A DNA stretch of 64,000 bases. It comes from G963674835 sp963674835. Its GTDB lineage: Bacteria; Planctomycetota; Planctomycetia; Pirellulales; Thermoguttaceae. The stretch spans positions 992,001 through 1,056,000 of the forward strand of contig CAXXKC010000001.1 in the NCBI GenBank assembly GCA_963674835.2, read 5' to 3'. The notes under the pieces were generated by a model. That model ran no database searches. It was not told the origin of the DNA and was given only the letters and a program-made list of their open reading frames with translations. How positions within the stretch are numbered: position 1 is the stretch's first letter; every line of letters begins with the position of its first letter. Below are positions 46,062-55,381 of the stretch, in pieces. Made by a program: the position numbers and the translations under genes.

Positions 46062-47948
46062 ATGATCAAATGCGCTTGGGTGTTCCCCTTGGCTCTCTTG
46101 CTGTTGGCTTTCCAGACGGAGACCGCACACCCGCAAGGTGTCGATCTGGCGGCCCTGAATGGCTGGGATATCGTCCTGCCCGACGAGCCGATCCCAAGCG
46201 AGGCGTACGCCGCCGAGGAATTGCAGCATTTCCTCGCCGAAGCGACCGGCCAGAAGCTGCCGATTCACAAAGAGGCCGCTGCCGGCGCGGGGCATATCTT
46301 CGTCGGCGAGTCCAAGGCGATGCGGGCCGCCAAGGTCGGGTTCGACACCGCAGGGATGGGCGAAGAAGACTTGCGGATCATAGTCCGCGACGGGAACATC
46401 GCCATCGCCGGCGGCCGTCCTCGAGGCACGCTCTACGGCGTCTATACCTTCCTGGAAGATCAACTCGGCGTGCGTTTCCTTACGCCCGATCAAACGCACG
46501 TGCCGGCCGCCGGCAAATCGCATCCGGTCGGACCGCTCGATTACAGCTACCATCCCCCATTGTCGTTCCGCTGGAGCAACTACGGCGAGAACAACCGCAA
46601 TCCCGTTTTCGCCGCGCGCATGCGATGCAATACGGTGACCCACGACGCCAAGTTCGGCGGCGTCACGGGCCGACGCCTCATCAGCCACTCGTTCACACAT
46701 CAGCTGCCCACCTCGCGCTACGGCAAAGACCACCCCGAGTACTTCGCGCTGCGCAACGGCGAACGCCTGTCGGACGTCAAGAACGACGGACGCCAGACGC
46801 AACCCTGCGTGAGCAACCCGGACGTTGTCCGCATCGTCACCGACAGCGTGCTGGCCTCGGTCGCCGAACACCCCGACCGAACGAACATCTCCGTCAGCCA
46901 GAACGACAACGGCAGATACTGCCAGTGCAAGCGGTGCGCAGCGCTCGACACGCAGGCCGATAGCCACATGGGCGCACAACTGGCGCTGGTCAATGCTGTG
47001 GCCGATGCGGTCGCGGCGAAGCATCCGGGCGTCGACGTCGGCACGCTGTCTTACCAGTACACGCGCAAGCCGCCCAAGAACATCCGGCCGCGCCCCAACG
47101 TGCAGATTCAACTGTGCAGCATCGAATGCAGCCAGATCTATCCGATCGACGATCCAGCTAGTCCGCGCAACAAGGAGTTCTGCGAGGATCTCGTCGGTTG
47201 GGGAAAGATCTGCGACGACATCTGTGTCTGGACCTACAACACCAATTTCCACAACTACTTGCTGCCGTGCCCCAATCTGCGAAACATCGAGCCGAACATC
47301 CGGCTGTTCGTCACGCATCACGCCAAGGGGATCTTCATGCAAGGTCCGGGCAATGCGCTGGGCGGCGACTTCTGCGGGCTGCGCAACTACATGACTGGCC
47401 GCCTGCTGTGGAATCCCGATCTCCGCGGCGAGGAATTGATGGACGAGTTCCTGCGCCTCCACTACGGCAAGGCCGCCCCGCCCATCCGCAAGTTCCTCGA
47501 TCGGCTGTGCGACAACGCTCGGGCCAAGGGGGCCGACAAGAACTGCTTCGCCCACCCGAAGAACTACGCCATCGACGAAGCGATCGGCCAGGCGGCCCTC
47601 GATGCGATCCAGGAAGCGGCCCGCCTGGCAGAGTCCGACGAAATCCGCGCCCGCGTCGAGATGGCGGAGATTTGGGCCCAGCGGGCCGCGGTGGGCGACC
47701 TCCCGCTCCTGCTCTCCGGCGGCATGCGCGACCGCAGGAAGCGCGGCGAGATAACCCTGAAGGATATCCCCACCATGAACCAAGCCGACATCGATCGCAA
47801 ACTCCCGCACATGCAGAGAATGCTCGCCCTATGCAAGACCCACGGCGTGACCCAATGGTCGGAAAGCTGGTCGATCAACGACGCCATGCCCGTACTGCGG
47901 AAGTTTTTCGGCTTGGCAGAGGGCGAACCGTTTTCCAAATCCAACTGA
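46062..47948 (+). CDS. Secreted DUF4838 protein, alpha-glucuronidase-like N-terminus
   Basis: 628 residues with a signal peptide (VFPLALLLLAFQTETAH). The first domain (SEAYAAEELQHFLAEATGQK, IIVRDGNIAIAGGRPRGTLY, GVYTFLEDQLGVRFLTPD) is the GH67/GH20-type alpha/beta head found before several glycosidases. The following DUF4838 barrel contains SVSQNDNGRYCQCKRCAALD. The C-terminus is helical. Catalytic function is not proven for the family; a glycosidase is likely. CGGGAG precedes the ATG at 46062. It begins 97 bases after IS copy 2, so its promoter may lie in or next to the IS. Confidence 0.85.
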   Translation: MIKCAWVFPLALLLLAFQTETAHPQGVDLAALNGWDIVLPDEPIPSEAYAAEELQHFLAEATGQKLPIHKEAAAGAGHIFVGESKAMRAAKVGFDTAGMGEEDLRIIVRDGNIAIAGGRPRGTLYGVYTFLEDQLGVRFLTPDQTHVPAAGKSHPVGPLDYSYHPPLSFRWSNYGENNRNPVFAARMRCNTVTHDAKFGGVTGRRLISHSFTHQLPTSRYGKDHPEYFALRNGERLSDVKNDGRQTQPCVSNPDVVRIVTDSVLASVAEHPDRTNISVSQNDNGRYCQCKRCAALDTQADSHMGAQLALVNAVADAVAAKHPGVDVGTLSYQYTRKPPKNIRPRPNVQIQLCSIECSQIYPIDDPASPRNKEFCEDLVGWGKICDDICVWTYNTNFHNYLLPCPNLRNIEPNIRLFVTHHAKGIFMQGPGNALGGDFCGLRNYMTGRLLWNPDLRGEELMDEFLRLHYGKAAPPIRKFLDRLCDNARAKGADKNCFAHPKNYAIDEAIGQAALDAIQEAARLAESDEIRARVEMAEIWAQRAAVGDLPLLLSGGMRDRRKRGEITLKDIPTMNQADIDRKLPHMQRMLALCKTHGVTQWSESWSINDAMPVLRKFFGLAEGEPFSKSN

Positions 47949-48061
47949 GAACCTGCCCAAGAGCCGAGTCGCGGCCGGTCTCCTGACCTCCGCGCCGCGC
48001 ATTGTCCGAACGCCGATCCGAGAAGTCTCGCACGTTCGAGAGCGTGCGAAAGGAACTTGCC

Positions 48062-49891
48062 ATGTTTGCAGGCTGGTTTCGAATTGTCGCCGCCTATGGA
48101 TTCGTTCTCCTCACCGCCGTCAGCGTCGCGGCAGAACCGCCTCTGTTGAGGCACTCGCTTGCCAGGCTCGAGCACACTCCACCCCAGTGCCCCGATTCGT
48201 TCGATTTCATCGTCATCGGCGATTCCAATACGCTCAAGCCGCTGGAACAGTCCAGCGTGTTCCGACAGATGATCCGCGAGTTCAACCTCCTCAAGCCCAA
48301 TCTCGTCATCGAAGTGGGAGACATCGTCCTAGGCGGGGCAGCCGAAGGGGTGCCGGCACAATGGGACCTCTTTCAGACGCTGATTCGCACCTGCCAGCCG
48401 CCCTACCTCGCCGTGCCGGGCAATCACGACATCAGCGATGCGGCGACCGAACGGATCTGGCTGCAGCGGATGGGGCCCACGCATTACGCCTTCTCCTATG
48501 GCAACTCCTTCTTCCTCATGCTCAACAGCGAGGAAGTGGGCGCGGTCGAGCGCATTTCGGACGAGCAGGCGGCATGGGCGCGAAAACAGTTGCAGTCAAC
48601 CCAGGCCAAGAACGTCTTCGTCTTCCTGCATCAGCCCTACTTCGAGCACATGGGCGATCCCGACGATGCCGCGGCCTATCGGCAGAAACACTGGTCGAAC
48701 ATGGCCGACGTGTTTCGCGGTCATCCGGTCAAGGTGGTCTTCTCCGGGCATGAACATGTCTACCGCGATTGCGGCACGCGGGACGGAATCCGCTATGTGA
48801 TCACCGGCGGAGCGGCGACCTACGGCATCACCAACGACCAGGCCGAGGGGTCGTTCAACCACTATCTCCTGGTCCGCGTGCGCGGCGCGGACGTGAGCTG
48901 GACTGTCATCAAGCCAGGCGCGATCCTGCCCGTCAATACGGCAACCACCGCTCGGATCGACGAATTGTACAACGTGCGCAACAAGTGGGTCCGCGGCGAC
49001 GAACTCGTTGTGCCCTTGGGCGCCTCGGTGGACCGCGACGTGCACGTCACGGTGACGAATCCTCACGATTCCGCCATGAACTCGTCCTTGACCTGGGAAA
49101 GTCCGCCCGGATGGACCGTGCACCCCCGCGAAGCCACGTACGAGGTCCCCGGCAAGGCCTCGACCGCGTTGACGTTCCACGTCCGGACCGATTCCCGCGC
49201 GACCGCCCGTTTTCCGGTGCCCTCGTTTCGCACGCATTATTCGCAGACCCAACATGGTCCGCCGGTGGATGTCGCACAGGATCTGAAACTCGTGCCGACG
49301 CTCCCGGCCGCTCGGGCACATCGCCCGCTGAGAATCGACGGAGCGCTGGACGAGTGGAAGGACGCGCCCATGATGCCGCTGACTTATCCGGTCGGCTTCT
49401 CCGGCGATCCCGGCGACCTGTCGAGCAAGGTGGGATTCCAGTGGGACGACGCGCATCTGTACATGGCGGTCGTCACCCGGGACAACGACTTCGATCAACC
49501 CTATGCCGGCGACATCGTATGGTCGGCCGACGCCGTCGAGATGTTCCTGGATGACTGGAGTTGGGGACTCAGTCTGACCTCGCACGGTCCGGAGGTGTTT
49601 TGCTATTACGGTGTCGACGTGTCGGCCGAGACGGTGAACACCGACGTGAAACTGGCCGTCGAACGCGACGGCACGCAAATCGTCTACGAGGCGGCCTTCC
49701 CCAAGCCGTTGATCGCACCATTGACGCTCGCGCCGGGCAACAGCTTTCGCTTCAACATGTTGATGAACGACCTCGATGCGTCGGGCCCTGTCAAGCTGCG
49801 CCACTGGCTGCAATTGGTCCCCGAACACGGCTCACCGGGAAACCCCGGACCGCGAGTAAAGGTCGTACTGGAACCATCTCCTTCCGCATGA
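48062..49891 (+). CDS. Secreted metallophosphoesterase with carbohydrate-binding-like C-terminus
   Basis: 609 residues. After a signal peptide, a calcineurin-like phosphoesterase domain shows motifs at 53-56 (GDSN), 86-87 (VGDIVLGG), 120-123 (GNHD), FLHQPYF near 185 and GHEHVY near 231. The first motif normally ends in His (DxH); here it is Asn, so metal binding may differ. A middle domain of about 150 residues (Ig-like) leads to a CBM9-like domain opening LRIDGALDEWKDAPMMPLTY. AAGGAA precedes the ATG at 48062. It follows the DUF4838 gene by 113 bases and may share its transcript. Confidence 0.85.
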   Translation: MFAGWFRIVAAYGFVLLTAVSVAAEPPLLRHSLARLEHTPPQCPDSFDFIVIGDSNTLKPLEQSSVFRQMIREFNLLKPNLVIEVGDIVLGGAAEGVPAQWDLFQTLIRTCQPPYLAVPGNHDISDAATERIWLQRMGPTHYAFSYGNSFFLMLNSEEVGAVERISDEQAAWARKQLQSTQAKNVFVFLHQPYFEHMGDPDDAAAYRQKHWSNMADVFRGHPVKVVFSGHEHVYRDCGTRDGIRYVITGGAATYGITNDQAEGSFNHYLLVRVRGADVSWTVIKPGAILPVNTATTARIDELYNVRNKWVRGDELVVPLGASVDRDVHVTVTNPHDSAMNSSLTWESPPGWTVHPREATYEVPGKASTALTFHVRTDSRATARFPVPSFRTHYSQTQHGPPVDVAQDLKLVPTLPAARAHRPLRIDGALDEWKDAPMMPLTYPVGFSGDPGDLSSKVGFQWDDAHLYMAVVTRDNDFDQPYAGDIVWSADAVEMFLDDWSWGLSLTSHGPEVFCYYGVDVSAETVNTDVKLAVERDGTQIVYEAAFPKPLIAPLTLAPGNSFRFNMLMNDLDASGPVKLRHWLQLVPEHGSPGNPGPRVKVVLEPSPSA

Positions 49892-50217
49892 GCCGCCTTG
49901 TCCTGGGAACAGGACCTTTCTATTGGGTCCTGCATTGGAACTGGAACGAGGCCGACCATCGGGAGGCCGAAAGATCAGGATTGGGTTGGACCCCTTGTTC
50001 CGTTTTCAATACAGGCATCAATAGATATCGTCCTCCATGTCGCTACCATTGCCTCCGCAGAGCGCATCCCAAACCCCGTCGGCAAGCACCTGGTCGGCGC
50101 GCATGCCGACCTTGAGGACGCCCTTGTGCGCACCGGCGTCATGGGTCGGCTACACCAGCAGGATGATAAACACCGCTTCTCCCAACGCCCGGGACTTCTT
50201 CGAGCTGGCCCAACGCC
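49892..50217. other. Convergent intergenic region with a short hairpin
   Basis: 326 bases between two convergent genes. A perfect hairpin GTCCTG-GGAA-CAGGAC at 49900-49915, followed by CTTTCTATT, may end the phosphoesterase transcript. Apart from this nothing is recognised. Confidence 0.4.
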
Positions 50218-52239
50218 TCATTCTTCGGCTTTGTCTGCCGCCAACCGAAAGGCCAGCACGGGCCGACCACCCGCCGCAAAGTCCCCGCACAGCGTGAGCC
50301 AGGTGTCTTCTGCTTTGAAGGTCATCTCCTTCGTGATGACGACCTCCGTCGCCAACTCAGCCCGCCCCATCGGCTCCAGTTCCACCTTCCACTCCGTCGG
50401 CTCCGCCTTGCATCCGGGCGGCAGCCTGCTCACGCGCACCGTTCCCCGGACCGGTTCGCTCCCGAAGTTGTACACGCGGATCGGAACACGGCAGGGCCTC
50501 TCGGCATCCACGGCATATTCATACTCCGAAGCCCAGGGAATCCGTTTGATGTTCTTCGCCATCCCCTGCGGCATGGCACATTGCAGCACGATCGGGCACG
50601 GATCGTCCACCCGCCGCGGCGCCGCCGCCGGGCGTGTCAAGGATAGCCCGTCGCATTGCCCTTCCGGCATTACTAGGAAGATCGGGCTCGACGTCAACGT
50701 GACGGTCTCGGCAACCGCAACCTCGCGACCCAGGTAATCGAAACACTGCTGGACGCGAAGACCTTCGGGAAGTCGCCAGTCGTGTTTCGCCTTGCCGCGG
50801 GCGGGCCAGTCCGCGTTCTTTTCGGTCCACGCCACCAGCACGTCCCGCCTCTCACCATCGGCCTGCGACCGAAACCCGTAGATATGCACTTCGGAGGCGC
50901 CTGACGCCTCCAGACGCCCCATGCAACGGCCGCCCGCCAAGAACCGCCCCAGTGCCGCCAGCGCCACATAACTTGGCCAAGGCGTCATGTCGTGTCGCAA
51001 CAGCCCGAACTGCACCTCTCCTTCACCGTACTGGCCCAGGATGAAGTGGAAATGGCGATTCGCTCCGGCATGCAGGCTCTCCACGTACGACTGCGTCACG
51101 TACTGCGCCTTGAGTCGCCGATTGACGACCGAGAAATCGTGGGTCGGCGACGTCGGTTCCGACTTCATCCCGCGATCGCTCTCGGTAATCCAGAGCGGTT
51201 TACCACAAGCCGCTCGACGCGTGGGGGTCCAGAGCCGTTCGTACCCGTCGGCCCAGTCGTAGGTATGGATGTTGTACGTGTCGAAATAGCTCCACGTCTC
51301 GTTCAACAGCAGGCCGTCCGTCTGACGTTCCGTCGGAACGGCCGTCGTGGCGTTCCAGCAGACTGTCACGTCCGCATCGCCCGCCTTGAAACCCAGATAG
51401 GCCGCCTTCTGATAGCTGCACATTTCGTCCATCGTGTGGCCGCCGAAGGTCGCCACGTTCGACTCGTTCCACGGTTCCCAAGCTTGGACGCGTCCCTTGT
51501 ACCGCTGCGCCATCGCCTTTGCGAACCGATACGCATACCGCAGATCTCCGGGGAATCGGCCCGTGGCACCGCCCGGCTCGACGGCCCAACGGGGCGTGGT
51601 GTGGTAGACCTGTAGAACCTTCAGCCCGAAACGATTCTGGATCGTCGCCGAGCTGTCATACGTGGTGTCGGCGGCGAACTGGCCCTCGGCCGGTTCGATG
51701 TCGCGCCACTGCATTCGATCACGCACCCAGTTCACACCCGCCAAAGCAGCCAGACGTGTGAGCTGCTCCTGCTTCACCGGGTCGTTCCTGGCAAACCAGG
51801 CCACAGCCGAGTCGACGCAAATCGGCGAATCCTGCGGGGTTGGCGCCGCCAGCGGCGCGAGCACGGCGGCCGTCGTCCAGCCAAGTTCCTTGCCCGACGC
51901 GTCGAACAGCCCGACCCAATACCAGCCCACCGGCAACTCGCCCAGTTTCACCGTATCGCTCGTGCCGTCTGCACGCTCCCCACGTCCGATCTCCCTTTCC
52001 ATCTCGTCCGCAACGCGCCACTGACGAACATTCTCGATTCCCTTGGGAATGCGCACCGCCACACGCTCGCCCAGCAGGAAGACATTTCCCACATGATCCC
52101 CGGCACCGACAACTCGCCGCTCCACAGTGTGCAAGGCCGCCCAGTTCCCATCGGCCGGACCGGACTGGCCGAAGGTCTTCGGAGCCCAGAGGACCGAACA
52201 TGCCAACATCACCAAGAGAAACGAAAATGGGCGTCTCAT
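50218..52239 (-). CDS. Secreted clan-A glycoside hydrolase (GH39/GH5-like)
   Basis: 673 residues with a signal peptide (FSFLLVMLACSVLWAPKTFG), an N-terminal beta domain, a TIM barrel and a C-terminal beta region. The barrel has the clan-A acid/base in WEPWNESN (near residue 262) and the nucleophile in WITESD (near 350), preceded by GVNWVRDRMQWRDIEPAEGQ as in GH39 and related beta-xylosidases. The ATG at 52239 follows GAGGTG; the frame is open to 52326 but the signal begins here. Specificity unknown, and the exact family is uncertain. Confidence 0.8.
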   Translation of the reverse strand: MRRPFSFLLVMLACSVLWAPKTFGQSGPADGNWAALHTVERRVVGAGDHVGNVFLLGERVAVRIPKGIENVRQWRVADEMEREIGRGERADGTSDTVKLGELPVGWYWVGLFDASGKELGWTTAAVLAPLAAPTPQDSPICVDSAVAWFARNDPVKQEQLTRLAALAGVNWVRDRMQWRDIEPAEGQFAADTTYDSSATIQNRFGLKVLQVYHTTPRWAVEPGGATGRFPGDLRYAYRFAKAMAQRYKGRVQAWEPWNESNVATFGGHTMDEMCSYQKAAYLGFKAGDADVTVCWNATTAVPTERQTDGLLLNETWSYFDTYNIHTYDWADGYERLWTPTRRAACGKPLWITESDRGMKSEPTSPTHDFSVVNRRLKAQYVTQSYVESLHAGANRHFHFILGQYGEGEVQFGLLRHDMTPWPSYVALAALGRFLAGGRCMGRLEASGASEVHIYGFRSQADGERRDVLVAWTEKNADWPARGKAKHDWRLPEGLRVQQCFDYLGREVAVAETVTLTSSPIFLVMPEGQCDGLSLTRPAAAPRRVDDPCPIVLQCAMPQGMAKNIKRIPWASEYEYAVDAERPCRVPIRVYNFGSEPVRGTVRVSRLPPGCKAEPTEWKVELEPMGRAELATEVVITKEMTFKAEDTWLTLCGDFAAGGRPVLAFRLAADKAEE

Positions 52240-52399
52240 CAGTTCGTGCACCTCATCAAGGACCCAACACCAAGCTTCGCTGGCCTTCCCCGCCGGTTCC
52301 AATAGCGGGGGCCCCGGGGTGAGCAATCAACCCGAGGCCCCGGTGCTATCGGTTCTTCCGGTCAAGGGCCGCAACACGGCCGTTTCCAGCCGGCAGTCC

Positions 52400-53770
52400 C
52401 TACGACTGAATCTCGTAGCCCTTGCGGTTTTCACGGGCGAGGAACGAGTTCGCCTGGTCGTCGCCGACGATCTGGCGCTTGGCCGGATCCCACTTCACCT
52501 CTCGACCAAGACGCATCGCAATGTTCGAGAGATGGCAGATTTCGAGCATCCGGTTATGGGACCAGACGTCGGAGATCGGCTGCTTGCGCGACTTCATGCT
52601 CTCGATGAAGTTGGCGCTATGGTTCCCGCTGATCTTGCCGCCATACACTTCTTCCAGGGCGCCTTCCGGCAGCGGGTGATCCTTCAGATCCTCGACCGGC
52701 TTTCCGGTGATCCGGCTACGGTTCACAAAGAACCGGCCTTCTGTTCCCTCGAACAGGATGCCATTGTCGCCTTCGCTGGTAATGATCATTTCCACGTTGT
52801 TGGGCATGTCGGCACGAATGGCGAACTCGGTAGCAACGTTGTAGCGATCGTGTACCACGGGATATCCGTCCTTGTACTCGCACGCCAACTTGTACTTCTG
52901 CGGGGCCACCTTGCTGGGTCCCGTGTTGCTGGCTCCAATGGCCCAACATGCGATGTCGACGTGATGGGCGCCCCAATCGGTGAGCTTTCCGCCCGAGTAT
53001 TCGTGCCAATTGCGGAAAGAGTAGTGCGCGTTGCTGTACAGTGGTACGCCACCGCCGTAGCCTTCTCGCATCTCGGGAAGGGCCCGATAAGCAACCTTCT
53101 GAGCCGGTCCGAGCCAGAATTCCCAATCGAGTTCTTCCGGAACGGGGGCGACCGGAATGACCGGCGAACTCTCCATGCCGCCGATTCCGCACGTGACCTT
53201 CTGGACCGTGCCGATGCGCCCGTGTTTCACCAGAGCGACTGCCTGCAGGAAGCGCTCACCGCACTCGGTCCGTTGCATGGTGCCCACCTGAAACACGCGC
53301 CCGGTTTCCTTGACAACCTTCTCGATCAGCTTCCCTTCGTCGATCGTCAACGTCAGCGGCTTCTCGCAGTAGACGTCTTTGCCCGCGCGCATCGCCTCGA
53401 CTACGATCTTCGTGTGCCAGTGGTCCGGGGTGGCAACCATCACCGCGTCGATATCCTTGCGATCGAGGACTTTGCGATAGTCCTTGTAGGCGTCTGGCTT
53501 TTTGCCCTGCTTCTGCTCCGTCTTGCCGACGTAGTTTCCCAGCACGTTCGCGTCGACGTCGGCCAGCGCTACGAAATCGGCCAGACCGAACGTCTTCTGC
53601 GTGATGGCCCACCCTTGATTCCGAAGGCCGATCGTTGCAAACACGGGGCGACCATTCGGCGACTGGAAACCGAAGGCCCGGTGGGTCGACGGCAGGAGAA
53701 TGCTGGCCGCGCCTGCGGCGGCCACACTTTGCAGAAAGCGACGACGTGTTGTTTGGCGAGCATCTGACAT
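52400..53770 (-). CDS. Gfo/Idh/MocA-family oxidoreductase, Tat-exported (second)
   Basis: 456 residues with a twin-arginine signal TTRRRFLQS and a hydrophobic stretch AAAGAASILLP. The sugar-oxidoreductase core follows: ATIGLRNQGW, ALADVD, ATPDHWH and the EKP motif at 136-138. The C-terminal domain reads GGKLTDWGAHHVDIACWA, a common planctomycete form. AAGGA lies before the ATG at 53770. It lies upstream of the clan-A glycosidase on the same strand (gap 160 bases), so the pair may process the same sugar. Only family-level similarity to the gene at 11037. Confidence 0.9.
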   Translation of the reverse strand: MSDARQTTRRRFLQSVAAAGAASILLPSTHRAFGFQSPNGRPVFATIGLRNQGWAITQKTFGLADFVALADVDANVLGNYVGKTEQKQGKKPDAYKDYRKVLDRKDIDAVMVATPDHWHTKIVVEAMRAGKDVYCEKPLTLTIDEGKLIEKVVKETGRVFQVGTMQRTECGERFLQAVALVKHGRIGTVQKVTCGIGGMESSPVIPVAPVPEELDWEFWLGPAQKVAYRALPEMREGYGGGVPLYSNAHYSFRNWHEYSGGKLTDWGAHHVDIACWAIGASNTGPSKVAPQKYKLACEYKDGYPVVHDRYNVATEFAIRADMPNNVEMIITSEGDNGILFEGTEGRFFVNRSRITGKPVEDLKDHPLPEGALEEVYGGKISGNHSANFIESMKSRKQPISDVWSHNRMLEICHLSNIAMRLGREVKWDPAKRQIVGDDQANSFLARENRKGYEIQS

Positions 53771-54025
53771 GAAATGCAATCCTTCTTGGCCGATATTCCC
53801 CACGTGGTTGTTTCCCGGCGACCTCCGTCCTGTACGAACGATCGTGGTCGGTCTGCCACGGGGTTTTCGTCGGAGGCGTGCCGTCGTTAGAGACGGATGG
53901 ACTTGTAGGAAAGGGGTTCTCCCTCTAGGCCCGAGCCTAACCCGTGGAAGCCCGAGAATCAAGGGGGAGCCGGCGCCGCTCCGCCGGGATAGGCTCACAG
54001 AACTCGTTCCGCCGGGTCTTCCCGG

Positions 54026-54400
54026 CTATTTCCCGGCCAGCGGCTCCTCCAGGTTCAGCGGCTGCGGCAACCACACCCGCAACGCAGAATCCTCCGACCA
54101 CGTGCGGCCCGCCGAAGCGCAGTCGCACATCCGGACGAAGAACCGTTTTCCATGACCATCCACAAACGGCACATCCATAGCAAAGCGAATGCCTTCGGGC
54201 AGGCCCTCGCGGACCTCGACGGCGTCGACGAAGCCGTCGGTATCGGCCTGGACCGTGGCGGCCGTCGCCCCGGGAGGCTTCGTGATGCTGCGGTCCAGAG
54301 CCATCACCACGGGTCCTCGCACAATGGAAACGTACGACGATCCGCTGGGCTCACGCACGGCGCGCGTCTTCAGTTCGAACACAACCCGAACCCGATGGCA
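54026..54400 (-). pseudogene. C-terminal fragment of a GH127-type glycosidase
   Basis: About 120 codons ending in a stop at 54026. VSIVRGPVVMALDRSITKPP matches the YRGPxLLALD segment of GH127 enzymes (compare the intact gene at 37867), and the end RVWLPQPLNLEEPL reads like a domain close. Upstream of about 54400 the frame has no family-like text, and no catalytic barrel is present. I infer a remnant of a lost second enzyme. Confidence 0.55.
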
Positions 54401-54545
54401 TAACGGCGTGCGAGCAACGAATTGACAACGCGATGCTCGAACGCCAGAATGCGGTAAGGTTCTCCGGCACTTCGCCGATGGAGTCCCCGCTAGAGCGCAT
54501 TCGGCGTAACTGTAGCGCGTCTTTCGCTTTCGCAACCGTAGAAAC

Positions 54546-54592
54546 ACGCCGCCGCGAACGCTACCGTCAAGTGCGACACGCACTAGCGGCGT
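54546..54592 (+). promoter_or_regulatory. Nested hairpin upstream of the methionine-synthase-activation-like gene
   Basis: ACGCCGC/GCGGCGT (54546-54552 with 54586-54592) encloses GTGCG-ACA-CGCAC (54571-54583). It ends 63 bases before the ATG at 54656. It may be a 5' leader structure. I do not see the conserved cobalamin-riboswitch box. Confidence 0.3.
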
Positions 54593-54655
54593 CCTGTTGG
54601 TTATCGTTCCATACCGACACCGTCACCCCCTGCGAGTCTTGCCAAGGCAGCTCCC

Positions 54656-55339
54656 ATGGAAATCCTGACCGAGATTCCCTTCGCTCTCGACCTCGACTCG
54701 TTGATGCGCGAAGCGCACGTAGAAGCCGGATCAGACGACGCACACGAGTTGCAGAGCCTCGCCGATTTGGCGAGGCAAGTCGGCAACCCAAAGGCCGCCC
54801 ACGCCGTGTCGTTTGTTGAACATCGCGACGGCGACACGGTGCAAATCGGACACGTCTCTTTCACAAGCCGAACGCTATGCAGGAACCTGAAGTCGGTCCA
54901 GCGCGTGTTTCCTCTGGTCGCCACCTGTGGACACGAAATGACTGAAGCATTCCCGCGCGAAAGGGACATGCTGAAGGAGTTTTGGTGGGACCTGATCAAA
55001 ACCCGCATGCTTCGCGCCGCCAACGAACACCTCAGCGACCATCTGCATCGCAGGTTCCGTCTCGGCAAGACAGCCGTCATGCGACCGGGCTCCGGCGATG
55101 CTACCGTGTGGCCCATCCAGCAGCAACGAGAACTCTTCGCACTGCTCGGCGACGTTCACACGGCCATCGGCGTCAGGCTCACCGATTCGTTCCTGATGGT
55201 GCCGAACAAGACGACTTCCGGCATACTCTTCCCAACCGACGAAGATTTTCGAAGCTGCGAGGTGTGCCACAGGGAAGACTGCCCGTCGCGGCACGCGCCG
55301 TTCAATGAACGCCTTTGGGAGGAACTCCAGCACGACTAA
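54656..55339 (+). CDS. Methionine synthase activation-domain protein (stand-alone)
   Basis: 227 residues. The C-terminal half, LTDSFLMVPNKTTSGILFPT and EDFRSCEVCHREDCPSRHAP, is the hallmark of the vitamin B12-dependent methionine synthase activation domain (SAM-binding, C-terminal part of MetH). The catalytic and cobalamin-binding domains are missing. Stand-alone forms are known beside corrinoid methyltransferases or as shortened MetH partners; none is visible here. AAGGCAG precedes the ATG at 54656. It could reactivate a cob(II)alamin enzyme encoded elsewhere. Confidence 0.85.
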   Translation: MEILTEIPFALDLDSLMREAHVEAGSDDAHELQSLADLARQVGNPKAAHAVSFVEHRDGDTVQIGHVSFTSRTLCRNLKSVQRVFPLVATCGHEMTEAFPRERDMLKEFWWDLIKTRMLRAANEHLSDHLHRRFRLGKTAVMRPGSGDATVWPIQQQRELFALLGDVHTAIGVRLTDSFLMVPNKTTSGILFPTDEDFRSCEVCHREDCPSRHAPFNERLWEELQHD

Positions 55340-55381
55340 ACGGCACAGCCATCGGCTCAACCGCACCCTCTCACACTTCGC

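Noticed and set aside
46002..47810. 602-codon minus-strand frame opposite the DUF4838 gene
   Set aside because: Composition of a GC-skewed shadow (Val/Gly/Ala/Asp/Arg-rich), no recognisable motif, while the plus frame has a signal peptide and family text.
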